From positions 9,379,366 through 9,443,365 of the forward strand of contig NW_004624743.1 of NCBI RefSeq assembly GCF_000247695.1: DNA of 64,000 nt, read 5' to 3'. The DNA comes from Heterocephalus glaber (lineage: Eukaryota > Chordata > Mammalia > Rodentia > Bathyergidae). Below, piece after piece: positions 45,115 through 55,659 of this stretch (positions within the stretch are counted from its first letter, which is position 1; each line of letters opens with the position of its first letter). Below the pieces are notes generated by a model. The model was not told the origin of the DNA, did not search any database, and saw nothing but the letters and a program-made list of their open reading frames with translations. Position numbers and translations under genes: made by a program.

Positions 45115-45272
45115 CTTTTTTTTTTTTTTTTTTTTTGAGACAGAGTTTCACTACATAGCACATGCTGGACTGAACTTGTTATGTACCCCAGGCTGCCCTT
45201 GAAGCTGCAATCCTCCTGCCTTAGCTTCCCCAGTGCTGGAATTATGGAAGTGTGCCACCATGCCCAACTCCA
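45115..45272 (-). mobile_element. B1 SINE
   Basis: About 20 T, then GAGACAGAGTTTCACTACATAG, TGCAATCCTCCTGCCTTAGC, CAGTGCTGGAATTATGGAAG and GTGCCACCATGCCCAAC: an inverted, nearly full-length B1 with its tail preserved as the T run. Confidence 0.9.
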
Positions 45273-45279
45273 TTTTCAG

Positions 45280-46920
45280 GTATTCTTAAAATTATTTCTT
45301 TGGGCTTTTACACTTAAATTACTTTTCCAAGATATTAGAAACATATCTTGGAAAAAAACAGGAAATCCTTTTATAACTTCTTTAGAGGTTCATGAGACAA
45401 TACATGTAAAAATAGGCTCCAGCACATAAATCTCTACAAATTCCATTTATTCTTATAATTGCTGCAATTATTATGGGATATTCTTTAAAAGTCAATTTTC
45501 CTTAAAAGAATCCATTTGGCATTTCAGTAATTAAGCCATCTTCTACTAAACTCTGTTTAAAAATATTGGAAGTCTTAAGCTTTCCTTTGTGTTTTCCTTC
45601 CCTGACCTCTCAAATTGCTGTTTCAGTGAAGCTAAAGGTTACAATAAACTGGGCCTGTGATGAACTTGCTTTTGGATGTTCTCTCACTGTATTATTTTCT
45701 TCTGGTCATCAGTTTGAAGCTAGAATCTCTCAGGGATCTCAAAGGGCAAAAGGTGATGAGTAATCTTCAGAGCCATGGAGATAGGCATCCTGCTTCTCTC
45801 CTCCCCATCGCTGCTGCTCTGTTCCTAAGAGGAGTTGTCGGGGGAATGATGAAGAGGAAGGTGTGGTGAGCAAGAGGAGAAAACACAGCATGCACCACCC
45901 CCACCCCCGCCAAGCTTCCATGTCACTACCCCAGGAACAAAAGTAATGCACCTAAATGCTCAACAAAAGCAGCCAAGCTCTGTTACAATAATTAGCATTC
46001 CGAAGATACCTAAGCTCCTCTCCTATTGATCTGAATCCTTATGCCCTTAATTTCTTGCTTGGTGCCACCATGGTAATTCCCCTCCTGATCCCAGGGTCTC
46101 TATCTGAAAGCCTAACCAGTCCTTTCTCGCTGAGGGCAGAGAACAGTTTTGTTAACATCTGTTTGTTTTTAGGCTCTTTTATTTTTAAGTTGCTGTTCCA
46201 GTCGCCTTGATCTGCCTACCAGGGAATTGCGGCTCAGACCACGTGCTGGCCAACTAAATCTCTTTTCTCTTTATTTGTTCCACAGAATATTGATGTAGAC
46301 TTTGGCCTCTTCACATTCTTTTAAACTTTTAAACACTGGCTGTATAGCTAGAGGAAACTCTGTGCTGAAGCTGGAATGGTCACCCAAGAGGACTTACTGG
46401 GGCAACACACAGACCAAAATTAGCCTTTGGCTCCAAACGTCCTGCTCCTATTGAAACTAGGGGAAGCTGAACTCTTAGGATTTGAAGACACATTTTCCTT
46501 TACATTGAATATAAAGGCTTTTTGAAAGGGTTGTGCTTATTTGAGTTTCTGTTAAAGAAGCTGAATTAGCTCTTTGTCACATTACAAAAAGAGAGGCAGC
46601 ATTGCTTCTCCAATTTGTCTTCCAAGGGGTCTTTTGATATCTAACAGAATTGCATAGACACCCTTTTATTGTTTCCATACACTGATTGTTTAATATTACA
46701 AAAGACCAGGCACTGTACCAAGAGCGTGGAGTTCTCTATAGCCCTACAACATTTTACGCTAACATTTCCTAATCCTTTACAACCAAAATAACAATAAAAA
46801 CAGAGCCATGTCTAGAATCCACATGGGAAAAAGAAAAATGGTGCTTGAAGGCTAGTAATGTGTCTCTCTGATGAAAGAAAATACTGTAAGTTCTGACCTC
46901 ACCAACTCACAACAGTGGTA
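45280..46920. other. No gene seen
   Basis: Mostly unassigned sequence; short overlapping frames at 45566-45951 occur on both strands and lack splice support. Confidence 0.4.
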
Positions 46921-46924
46921 AAGC

Positions 46925-47405
46925 CTTCCTGGGTTTCCAAATGTGCTTTTCTTGTAATGTGGATGGCGTCACAGACAAAGGTCAGATGTCCGAAGGCCTC
47001 ACCACAGACCTGGAGTCACTGCAGAAATGCTCGAGACCATTGGTATGGTTCAGATCCAAAAGGTCCCCCAAATGCTCAAGTATCTGGAAGGTGACTGTAC
47101 CATGGGGATGCCACACTCTTCGGTGGATCCATCCACAGAGGAGTCCGGAGCCGAACGGACTGTGAGGAGCTGGGCCTGGTTGAAGCTGGGCCACTGGGTG
47201 GTGACCTGAAAGGCTGTGTTCTTGGCCCAGCTGCTTTTTCCTTCTGCTTCCTGGATGCTGTTGAACAGCTTTACCCCGCTAGGGCCTTCCGCCATTTGTG
47301 CGTGCCTTGGACCCAGCTAACCACGCATGCACGGAAACCATGCGTCAAAACCAATCCCGCCCTCTTTCAAGTGTGGGTGTTGGGTATTTGGTCCCAGGGA
47401 TAAGG
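46925..47405 (+). mobile_element. MaLR-like LTR (GC-richer variant)
   Basis: The 3' part, AGTGTGGGTGTTGGGTATTTGG, parallels GGGTGTCTGGTATTTTG in the LTR at 21318 and GGGTGTCATGTGTTTGG in the one at 38262. The body is GC-rich (ATCTGGAAGGTGACTGTACC, CATTTGTGCGTGCCTTGG). Assignment rests on the 3' end, so the 5' limit is uncertain. Confidence 0.45.
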
Positions 47406-47409
47406 AAGT

Positions 47410-47998
47410 TAGACGATGCTCAAATGGAACAAGTAGATGCTAAGAGTCTGCATCTCCGATTGTTCTGAAAGTTGGGACTAGTGTGAATGTGCTGACCACA
47501 GAAAACCTCTGCCCCAGCGCGAGTGAGTCCCCCCGGAAACATTACTCGCAACAGAGCCCTCTGTGGGGCTCATCTTCCCGCTAACATGGCTTTAGAGAGT
47601 TGTGAATTCATTCAGGAAAGTCTTGCTCTGCTTTGCCCATCTGACAGCAAATAGAATTGCATGTTGTATACTTTGAGATAAGTGAGTCCATGTCTCACTT
47701 TTTTTATATATCTACTGTCTTTAATGGCATTGCTACAGCACAAGCAATTAGCTGGTGGTTATTTAATTTGAAAGAGGAATGAGAGATGTCAGATGATACA
47801 GGTATTGCCTTCTAGAGTCATTAAAAAAATCTTGGAAGAGTTTATGATAATCCAATCCAGTTCTTTACTTATAAAGTAATGCCAAAGGCAGAAAGTAATA
47901 GGGAACGGAGGAATGGGAATCTGACTAGACAAAGAGGAATTGGACTAGATTTCCTGGAAGTCTTGGGTCCTGAACTGAGTCTCAAAAATTGTAGAATA
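47410..47998. other. No gene seen
   Basis: Unassigned sequence between a MaLR-like LTR and a B1-dID SINE. Confidence 0.4.
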
Positions 47999-47999
47999 A

Positions 48000-48190
48000 T
48001 TCCAGGTGTGGTGGTACCCAGCTGTAATCCCAGCACTCTAGAAGGCTGATGCAAGAGGATCAAAAGTTGAAACCCAGCCTGAACAACTTAGCAACTTAGC
48101 AAGATTCTGTCTCAAAATTTAAAATAATTTTAAATGGGCTGCAGATGTAGTCCATTGCAAAGGGTTCAATTCTCAGCACTGAAAAAATCA
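48000..48190 (+). mobile_element. Composite B1-dID SINE
   Basis: CCAGGTGTGGTGGTACCCAG, TGTAATCCCAGCACTCTAG and GATTCTGTCTCAAAATTTAA, then the dID part GGGCTGCAGATGTAG, GGGTTCAATTCTCAGCAC and an A run. The inner ACTTAGCAACTTAGCAAG is a small duplication. Confidence 0.88.
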
Positions 48191-49029
48191 GTTGTAGAAT
48201 ACTGTGGATGTGTATGTTTAAATTCAAGTACTCGAAGCAAAGACAGCATTCAAACTAGATGACTGATTTTGAGGAGCAATGGCATGGAGATCGAAATCTG
48301 TGCAACATGAGAGTCAGGCTCTGGAGATGGATTAGACTGGGGAGATTAACAGTGACCAGAACCTCAGGAACCCTGGTTACCGCCCCAAGGAGGCCCAGTT
48401 TTTCCTGTAAGCCATAGGTGACCACTGAAGAGTTTTAGTCTAGAGTCAGCAGGGTTAAATGCATTTTAGACAAATGGCTCTGGCTGGTTCTTGACGGATA
48501 GAGAAAAGGCCAGCAGATATGTACTGTATATGAGTATTGGAGATAGTCCATGAATTCAGATGAGAGGGACATGAAGGCAAAGACAAAGGAAGGGGTAGCA
48601 GAGAAAAAATGTTAGGAAATAAAGAAACAGGACTTGGTGATTGATTATATGATTGCATGAGAGAGGGAATTGGAGTGATGGAGAAGGGAAAGTAATGGAG
48701 ATGTATTAGTCCTCTCTGACTTGGGTGACTAGCTGGCTAGTTGTCTAACTAAATGATACGGGGAATACAAAAACCAGGAAATATTTTTGAGAAGAAATAT
48801 GGGTAAAAGAACACCAAAAGAATAAGACACGTTTAGAGTGAATGAGAATGGATGGGATTATACGTAAAGGGTGCATTCCGCAAGCAACCTTCATGAAATC
48901 CCACCCTACAAGGAACTTTAATTTTTCTCTGTCCTGTTAAGTTCACTCAGTGGACAAAGCAGTTCTTTCCTTTTGGATAAAAACTCAGGAATCTTATGAA
49001 TGTCCTAGTTGTTTTCTGGTAATAGAAAC

Positions 49030-49185
49030 TATTGTGATCATTTTAACTCACAATCACCCTGATCAAAAACACTTCTTCTTCTTTACTTCTTATTCTGAAA
49101 TAATTTTATACTCACAAAATGTTGCAGTGAAATCCCACATACCCTTTGCCTAGTTTCCCCAGTGGTTTTCATCTCACACAAGTCA
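49030..49185 (-). mobile_element. Old L1M 3' end, part 1
   Basis: AATTTTATACTCACAAAATGTTGC and CCACATACCCTTTGCCTAGTTTCCCC resemble inverted ancient L1M 3'UTR sequence. It is interrupted at about 49186 by a plus-strand L1 end. Confidence 0.5.
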
Positions 49186-49690
49186 ACTAGAGACTGGATA
49201 AAGAAAATGTGTTTTTTTAATAAAATGGAGTACTAGACAGCCATAAAAAATGAGAAATTAGAGACATTTATAGCTAAATGGATGCACATTGAGGAGATAC
49301 TCTTAAGTGAAATAAATAGGACACATGTAAATACTGAATAGTTTTTCTAGTGTAAGAAACTGAAAGTGTAAATAAGACTAAAAGGTATAATAGATAATGT
49401 GAAATAGGAAGAAAAGGGGCAAAGGGAAAGGGGAAGTGGGAGGGGGAGGGGAAAGGAAAGAAGGAAATGGAATTAATATAAGAAAATTAAAAATGGAAAT
49501 AAAGTCTTTGTAAATAGGGAGGGCTGGAGGGGTTGAAGGGAGGGCAGGGGAAGGGGGAACAAATAAGAACCAAGAGAGATTATGTAAAGGTGCACATTTC
49601 CAATGATGAATGTCATTATATTGAATGCCTAAAATGTACCAATACAATTAATTTTTAAAAAACAATGTTCACACTCATAAAAAAACAAAA
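49186..49690 (+). mobile_element. Plus-strand L1 3' end inserted in L1M
   Basis: ATAAAATGGAGTACTAGACAGCC and GGATGCACATTGAGGAGATAC, then a purine-rich 3'UTR (GGGAAGTGGGAGGGGGAGGG, GGGAGGGCAGGGGAAGGGGG) and an A-rich end after ATGTACCAATACAATTAA. This is the C-terminal end of ORF2 plus the 3'UTR of a younger L1. Confidence 0.75.
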
Positions 49691-49734
49691 ATAAACCATC
49701 AGGAAAAAAAACAAGTATCGTACGGTATCAGTCC

Positions 49735-50010
49735 CTGAATCTGTCTTGGGTACCTTTTGTGTAACCACCCCTGCAATCAAGATGCCAAACAATCCTGTCA
49801 CCAATTAAACTACCCTTTCATTGCCAAGCCCAAGGCCTCCAGCCACCTGTCTGACCAACTTCTTATGTCCATAATTTTGTCATTTCAAGAATGGTTATAA
49901 TGTGACCTTTGAGATTGGCTTTTTTCACTCAGTAGGATGTCCTTGAGTTTAAAACTCGCACATACCACAAGTTTATTCTCTTTTATTACTGAGCAAGATT
50001 TCATAATATG
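49735..50010 (-). mobile_element. Old L1M, part 2
   Basis: GTGTAACCACCCCTGCAATC, CAACTTCTTATGTCCATAATTTTG, GACCTTTGAGATTGGCTTTTTTC and ACTCAGTAGGATGTCCTTGAG follow the inverted ancient L1 3' region in order. Confidence 0.6.
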
Positions 50011-50703
50011 GTGTACATTAGGATCACATTCATCTTAGGGAATTTGTACCTGTACATGATATATGTTGGTTCTTATTTTGTTTCCCCATACCTCTCTCCT
50101 CTCTTCCACCCCTCCACCCCTTTGTATTACAATGCTTTGTTTCCATTATTTCCTTCTTATCCTTTTCTTTCTCTTCTTACCTTTCCCCCACACCCTCACA
50201 CTAGAAAAACTACTCAGTATTTACACACGTGTGTCTTATTTATTTCAATCAAGAGGACGGCCTCAATGTGTATCCATTAGCTATGAATGACTCTAGTTTA
50301 TATTTCTTTATGGCTGAGTAGTACTCCATTTTATAAACAAAACTACATCTTCTTTATCCAATCACTGGTTAATGAGCATTTGGGTTGTTTCCAAAATTTA
50401 GCAGTTACACACTGTGCCACTATAAACATAGGTGTACATGTGTCGCTGTGGTATGCTTTTAATTCTTTTGGGGAGACACCAAGAAGGGGAATAGCTGGGT
50501 CAAATGAAACCTCTAGTTTTAGTTTTTTGAGGAATCTTCACACTTATTTCCACATTGGTTGCACTAGTCTACACTCCCACCAACAGTGGGGCAGGGTTCC
50601 TCTTTCCCCACAGCCCCTCCAGAATTTGTTCTTGGCTGATTTCTTGATAGCAGCCATTCTTTCTAGGGTGAGGTGGAATCTCAGTGTTGTTTTCATTTGC
50701 ATC

Positions 50704-51006
50704 TCAAATGGCCAGTGATGTTGAACATTTTTTCTTATGTTTATTTGCTGTTTCTACTTCTTCATCTGAGAATTGTCTGTTCATTTCAAATGCCCATTTT
50801 TGGATTAGGTCTTTAGATTTGGGGGGCCTGATTTTTTTTATCTGTTTATATATTCTAAATAGTAGTCTTTTGTCTGAAGAGCAGCTGGTAAAACTCTTAA
50901 CCCACATCGTGGGTTGTCTCTTCACTATGTTGGTCATTTCTCTTGCTGTGAAAAAGCTTTTTAATAAGACAAGATCCCAGTTGTTGATTCTTTGTGATAG
51001 TTTCAT
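50704..51006 (-). pseudogene. L1 ORF2 C-terminal fragment
   Basis: A 100-codon open piece of ORF2p. It contains the conserved L1 segments KRQPTMWVKSF, SSDKRLLFRIYKQIKK, IQKWAFEMNRQFS and [12 protein letters not shown], matching the region between the reverse transcriptase and the Cys-rich C-terminus. It is broken off from the fragment at 51455 by frameshifts. Confidence 0.85.
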
Positions 51007-51454
51007 GCAACCAAGGTTTTGTTATAAAGTCTTTTCCTATGCCAATGTCTTCAAGAGTTCTACCTAACCTGTGGTCCAGCAGATTTAGTGTTTCTATTTT
51101 TATATTTAGATCTTTGATCTACTTGGATTTTTAGTTTAGTGCATGGTGAGAGATATAGGTCTAGTTTTAATCTTCAGCAAGTTGATACTCAGTTTTTCCA
51201 GCACCATTTATTAAAGAGGCTATCTTCCCTCCAGGAAGAGTGTTTGGCTGCTTTGTCAAAGATGAAGTGGCTGAGTGTGTCTGGAGCTGTTTCTGCATCT
51301 TCTAATCTGTTCCACTGGTCCTCAAGTCTGTTCTTTTGCCTGTACCATGCTGTTTTATCACAGTAGCTCTGTAGTATAATTTCAGGTCAAGGACTGTGAT
51401 ATTCTCTGCCTTACCTTTGTTGCTCAGAATTGCCTTTGCTATTCTAGGTCTCTT

Positions 51455-51688
51455 CTACTTCCAAGTGAATTTTAGGATTGTTTTCTCTAATTCTGTGACA
51501 TACGCTGTTGTAATTTTAATCAGGATTGCATTAAGTCTATGTAACACTTTTGGGAGTATGGCCATTTTCACTATATTGGTTCTTTCTATCCAGGAACAAG
51601 GGATGTCTTCGCATTTTCTGATATCCTCTTCCATCTCGTTTTTCAGAGTGCTGTAGTTTTCAAAGTAGAGGTTTTTTACTTCCTTCAT
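51455..51688 (-). pseudogene. L1 ORF2 fragment upstream of the C-terminal piece
   Basis: A 77-codon piece with MKEVKNLYFENYSTL, IPCSWIERTNIVKMAILPK and TELEKTILKF, all conserved L1 ORF2p words just after the reverse transcriptase domain. The order relative to 50704 is right for one decayed ORF2 on the minus strand. Confidence 0.87.
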
Positions 51689-51959
51689 TAGACTGATTCC
51701 TAGGTATTTCCTTTTTTGGATGCTATTGTGAAAGGTTTTGTTTCCCGGTTCCTCTCTCAGTGGGTTTGTTATCCCTGTACAGGGAGGCTATTGAGTTTTG
51801 AGTGTTAATCTTGCATCATCCAGCTACTCTACTGAATTTGGTTATTAAGTCTAGAAGTCTTTTGGTGAAGTTTCTATGGTCTTCTATATAGAGTATCATG
51901 TTATTCACAAATAATGACAATTTAACTTCTTCACCAATATCATTTATTGCAGACCATTC

Positions 51960-52600
51960 TTCATTCCCCAGATAATTTTTCACCTTTGTCAAATCTCACT
52001 TTGCCTTCAGATTCATATGGGATATTTCTGAGCATTTATTCTGTTTTGTCCCCCTCCTATACCTTTCTGTCTTAAATACTGAATATTATAATAATTCTTG
52101 TTATAAGATCAAATTATTCCTCCCACTTTATTCTTCTTTTCAAACCTGTTTAAGCTATAATAATACCTTTGTCTTCTGTATAAATTTTAGAAGAAACTTA
52201 CCTATATCGTGAAAATATTATTGGGACTTTGATAAGATTGTCATGAAAACTGTATATCAATTTCAGGAAAGTCAATATCTTTGCTATAATTCAATCTTCC
52301 AGCTCATGAACACACTATGTTTGTCCATTTATGTAGATGTACTTTGATTTCTTTCATCAGCAGCTTTGTTTTGAGGCTTTTAACACAAATGTCCTACACA
52401 TGTTTTGCCAGATTTACAAACTATTAATTTCTTTGAAATGATTGTAAATAGTACTGCATTTTTAATTGCAGTTTTCACATTTTCATTCATAGTATCTGGA
52501 AATAAGATTATTTTGTATGTTTATTTTCTTAATTTTTATGCTGCAACCTAGCCAAACATGGTAGTCTTCCTGGTAGTTTTGGGGATTATCTACATGACCT
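51960..52600 (-). mobile_element. Old L1M, part 3 (ORF2 region)
   Basis: GACTTTGATAAGATTGTCATG, TCAATTTCAGGAAAGTCAATATC, GATTTCTTTCATCAGCAGC, ATTTCTTTGAAATGATTGTAAATAG and GCTGCAACCTAGCCAAAC are inverted ORF2 words of an older L1 family. They repeat ORF2 positions already seen in the younger copy, which shows that two different elements are present. Confidence 0.75.
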
Positions 52601-52604
52601 TTGA

Positions 52605-54924
52605 AAACAGTGGTGGAGCAACAGTTCTTTGTGTAGTGTTTGATTGGCAGAGTAGTTATTATCTTAGAGTTTTGTCTTGTTAGACTGCCCTTTCCTGGTC
52701 CTTTGGAGAAAAAGAGACGAACACATTGTACGTGTGCTTGTGTTTCTGTTTATCTATATCCGCTGGTATTTCTGGGGTATGGGTTTCTCCAGCAAGCATT
52801 CTTACTTTGGGCTCCACACCTCATCCATGGCATTTACATTTTATTTGGCCATAGTGGAAGACTATGTCATGTCCTTTAGAATTGGCCTCTATTTCTCCAC
52901 CAAGGCCTCTTTCAGATTTTTCAGATATAAAAAAAGGTCTAGACTACAGTTTCCCCTCAGTGTCAAGGAATTATTACAAAGCACTTCCTTACCTTTCTTG
53001 GTGGGAAAAAAAGGGAAGAAAGAAATTAGAGCTCAGGTTTTCAAAAAACTTCCTACTCACCAAAACCTCTCTAACCTGTCTAATTTTCTACTCTCCCCCT
53101 TTTTATTTGGTCAAAATAAGCAAAGGAGTCAAGAGTCAAAAGCCAGTTTTATACCATTTCCACTGAAAATACCCTTAACCACATGTACCTGAGTTGAATT
53201 TCTCTAATTTAATATCTTATAACACAGTTACAATTCTGAGGACAAGTTAAGTGGGTGGTCCATAGGTATTTGCTAAATGAATATGGTGTGATTTTTGCAA
53301 TTTAGAGCTTCCCTCAATTGATTAAAACAATATAGTGATCTTTTGAAAGTTACATTCCTTTTAATCCAATCTAAGATATCCATGCATAGGGTGCACATAG
53401 TAAGAACTCATATTGTGAATTGCTGAACTGAATTAGAAATGCTGCTGTTCCCAAGGCTCCAGAGTCATATAAGGAACTGGCTAGATAGAGTGATCATGTG
53501 TTATTGAAATGGGTGATAATTTACTATCTACAATGAGTTTCTGAACAGTATTTCTCTTTTCATTAAAGACTTCATTTTCAGCATGTGCTTGTCAGTAAAA
53601 TCCTCATATCATTAATGTAATTCTCATCATGGACTGAACTGAATATTCATGTCTTGCTCAAATCACTGTTATTCTGGCCTATTGCTTATCTTTCCTCTCA
53701 GATAGTAAATTCATTATTCTTATGGAAAATGTATTGCAATTTTCCATTTATATGTATTTGGTCAGTCTGTTCTGTAATGGTAAATTTGGTAAGAAATTGT
53801 ACTGGATGGTTATGGAGGTCAAGATACAAAAATTAGACACATAAGTACAAATCTTATGATTGTTCCACACATTGTTCTACTTTTGCTGTGTATTCCCAGT
53901 AATACATAGAATTCTTCTTTTTAAGTGCTCTTCTAAAGCTTTATTATCCTATTAATGGAGAACTTTAAAGACAAAAGCAATCTGGCCAATGTGAGTGCTT
54001 TCTATGCTTATGGACAGGACAAGATGTTAGATTATAGTACAAAAAAATTTTTATTCCTTTATTTGACAAATAGATTTGCATTTTATTTTTTATTAAATTA
54101 CTTTATAGTGAATAGACCAACAATTTTTCTCTACCATCTTTTGTAGAAATAATGAAGTTTCTGCAACATGAGATTTCATGAGAACATTCTGCTATTAATA
54201 AACTCTACAAAGAATATGGAGACTGCTGAGGTATGAAAATTTTTGGATCTGTAGATTAGTGAAATGAATGAGTTTATTCCTACTATATCAAAAATATTTT
54301 CCAGAATACTTTTTATGCAAAGCAGTTTATAATGGTTTTGGCCAGGAGCACAAGAAGCCACCATTAATTCATACTGACAACCCAGACCTGGCATATTCCT
54401 TTACCGGACAACTTATGAAAGCAACCTCAAATTATAGCTGATTTTTAATATTAATTAAGTTTTATCTTCCCCTGTAGCCTCCCCCAAGTAACTCTCTGAT
54501 AGTAAATTAGCTATTAAATCACTAAGTGTGACCTGAAACCGTATGTGTGCAATCAGAGAATAATGCAAATAGAGAATTAGACTGAGTCTCAGGGATGTCC
54601 TCTACAATGTACTCTCTCCTTACCTTCTAGAAGCTTACATTCTGATACATCACATTCGTCACTGATGCCAAATGTTTTAGTATAAACACCTCCTAAATTA
54701 ATATTAATTATATATTATCATGTAACCCTTTATTATATATCTTCATACAAAAGCAAAGCATGACAATCCAGTGCCAAAACACTGTGGCATCAGATTGTTG
54801 GTCAAGCCATAGCCTGCATAAAACTCTCAAAGCATGTTCAGACTCAAGTCAGACACTTTAACTTACACAGCATCTGCTTTAGATGGCTTTATTTACATCA
54901 TATTCCGCTTTCCTTAGTGGGTTA
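52605..54924. other. Mostly unassigned; two doubtful frames inside
   Basis: A 171-codon plus-strand frame (52677-53192) is the longest in the eastern half but has no domain I recognise and overlaps another open frame. On the minus strand 54284-54373 shows an acceptor-like site and 30 open codons with a weak donor. Neither is called as a gene. Confidence 0.3.
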
Positions 54925-55255
54925 CTCAGGTTTCCCCTTCAATGAGACACAATACCAAACACCAACAGTTTAAAGAAGGAGAAACTGAATTTAGCTCACA
55001 GTTTCAGATTAGTCCATAGTCAGCAGATTTTGAGGCCAAAACTTCATGGAGGAAGAGCGTGGCAGAGCAAAGTTCCTAAATTCTTGGCAGCTGGGTGACA
55101 GAGCAAGCAGACAGTGCCAGAGAAGAACCAGTGGGACCAAATATGGTACCAAATGTCACAACTCCAGCACCCGCCCAGACACACCCAAGAGCATGCTGTG
55201 CTATCATGCTGGATGTTTCTTAATCCAATGAAGTTGACATATGAGGATTAACAGT
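54925..55255 (-). mobile_element. MaLR-family LTR
   Basis: GAATTTAGCTCACAGTTTCAG, GTCCATAGTCAGCAGATTTTG, GGAAGAGCGTGGCAGAGC and CGCCCAGACACACCCAAGAG, then TCTTAATCCAATGAAGTTGAC. Close in plan to the LTR at 33038. Confidence 0.75.
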
Positions 55256-55489
55256 CACGCCCAGCAGCACACCCTCCCAAACAGGTGCAGCAGGATTGTA
55301 ACCTTCTATTCCCTTCCAGCCTCTTGCACCAATTCCTTGGGAGGTCTTGTAGCCCCTGAATCCCTTTTGCTTTCCACCAGCACTCACCCTAATACTCATG
55401 CTCATGCTCATATCTCCTCCTACTCAATTTAGGTTAGTTGCCAGAGTTTCCTTGAATTTTAAAGTTTTGGTAATTTGTCCCTTTGGGTT

Positions 55490-55650
55490 GTTTTTTCTTT
55501 TTCTAAAGGACATGATGGCGAAAGCTGCTTTTAACGATCATGATTTAGAATCGAGCACCTACAATTTAATTAGATTTAAAATACAAGCAGGCTTCACTTC
55601 TCCTGTGAGTTGCAAAAGAAGCTGTGTCTCTTCTTTCCTTTTGTCGTGAG
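55490..55650. other. Repeat-free block with homeodomain-like words
   Basis: GGACATGATGGCGAAAGCTGC, GATCATGATTTAGAATCGAG and CAATTTAATTAGATTTAAAAT. It looks unlike the neighbouring repeats and is a reasonable candidate for a conserved non-coding element. Conservation was not tested. Confidence 0.25.
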
Positions 55651-55659
55651 TTTTTCAAG

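Larger units (their letters stand above)
50015..51957 (-). mobile_element. L1 LINE, 5'-truncated, minus strand (3'UTR and ORF2 end)
   Basis: On the minus strand this runs from the reverse transcriptase/C-terminal part of ORF2 into the 3'UTR. Landmarks on the plus strand are CTGAGTAGTACTCCATTTTAT, GGGAATAGCTGGGTCAAATG, GTTTCCAGCACC-like TTTTTCCAGCACCATTTATTA, TACCATGCTGTTTTATCAC and GTATGGCCATTTTCACTATATTGG. About 1.9 kb is left. The ORF2 frame is broken several times, so the copy cannot move. Confidence 0.9.

Noticed and set aside
50015..51957. Active L1
   Set aside because: The copy is 5'-truncated and ORF2 is split by frameshifts and stops.
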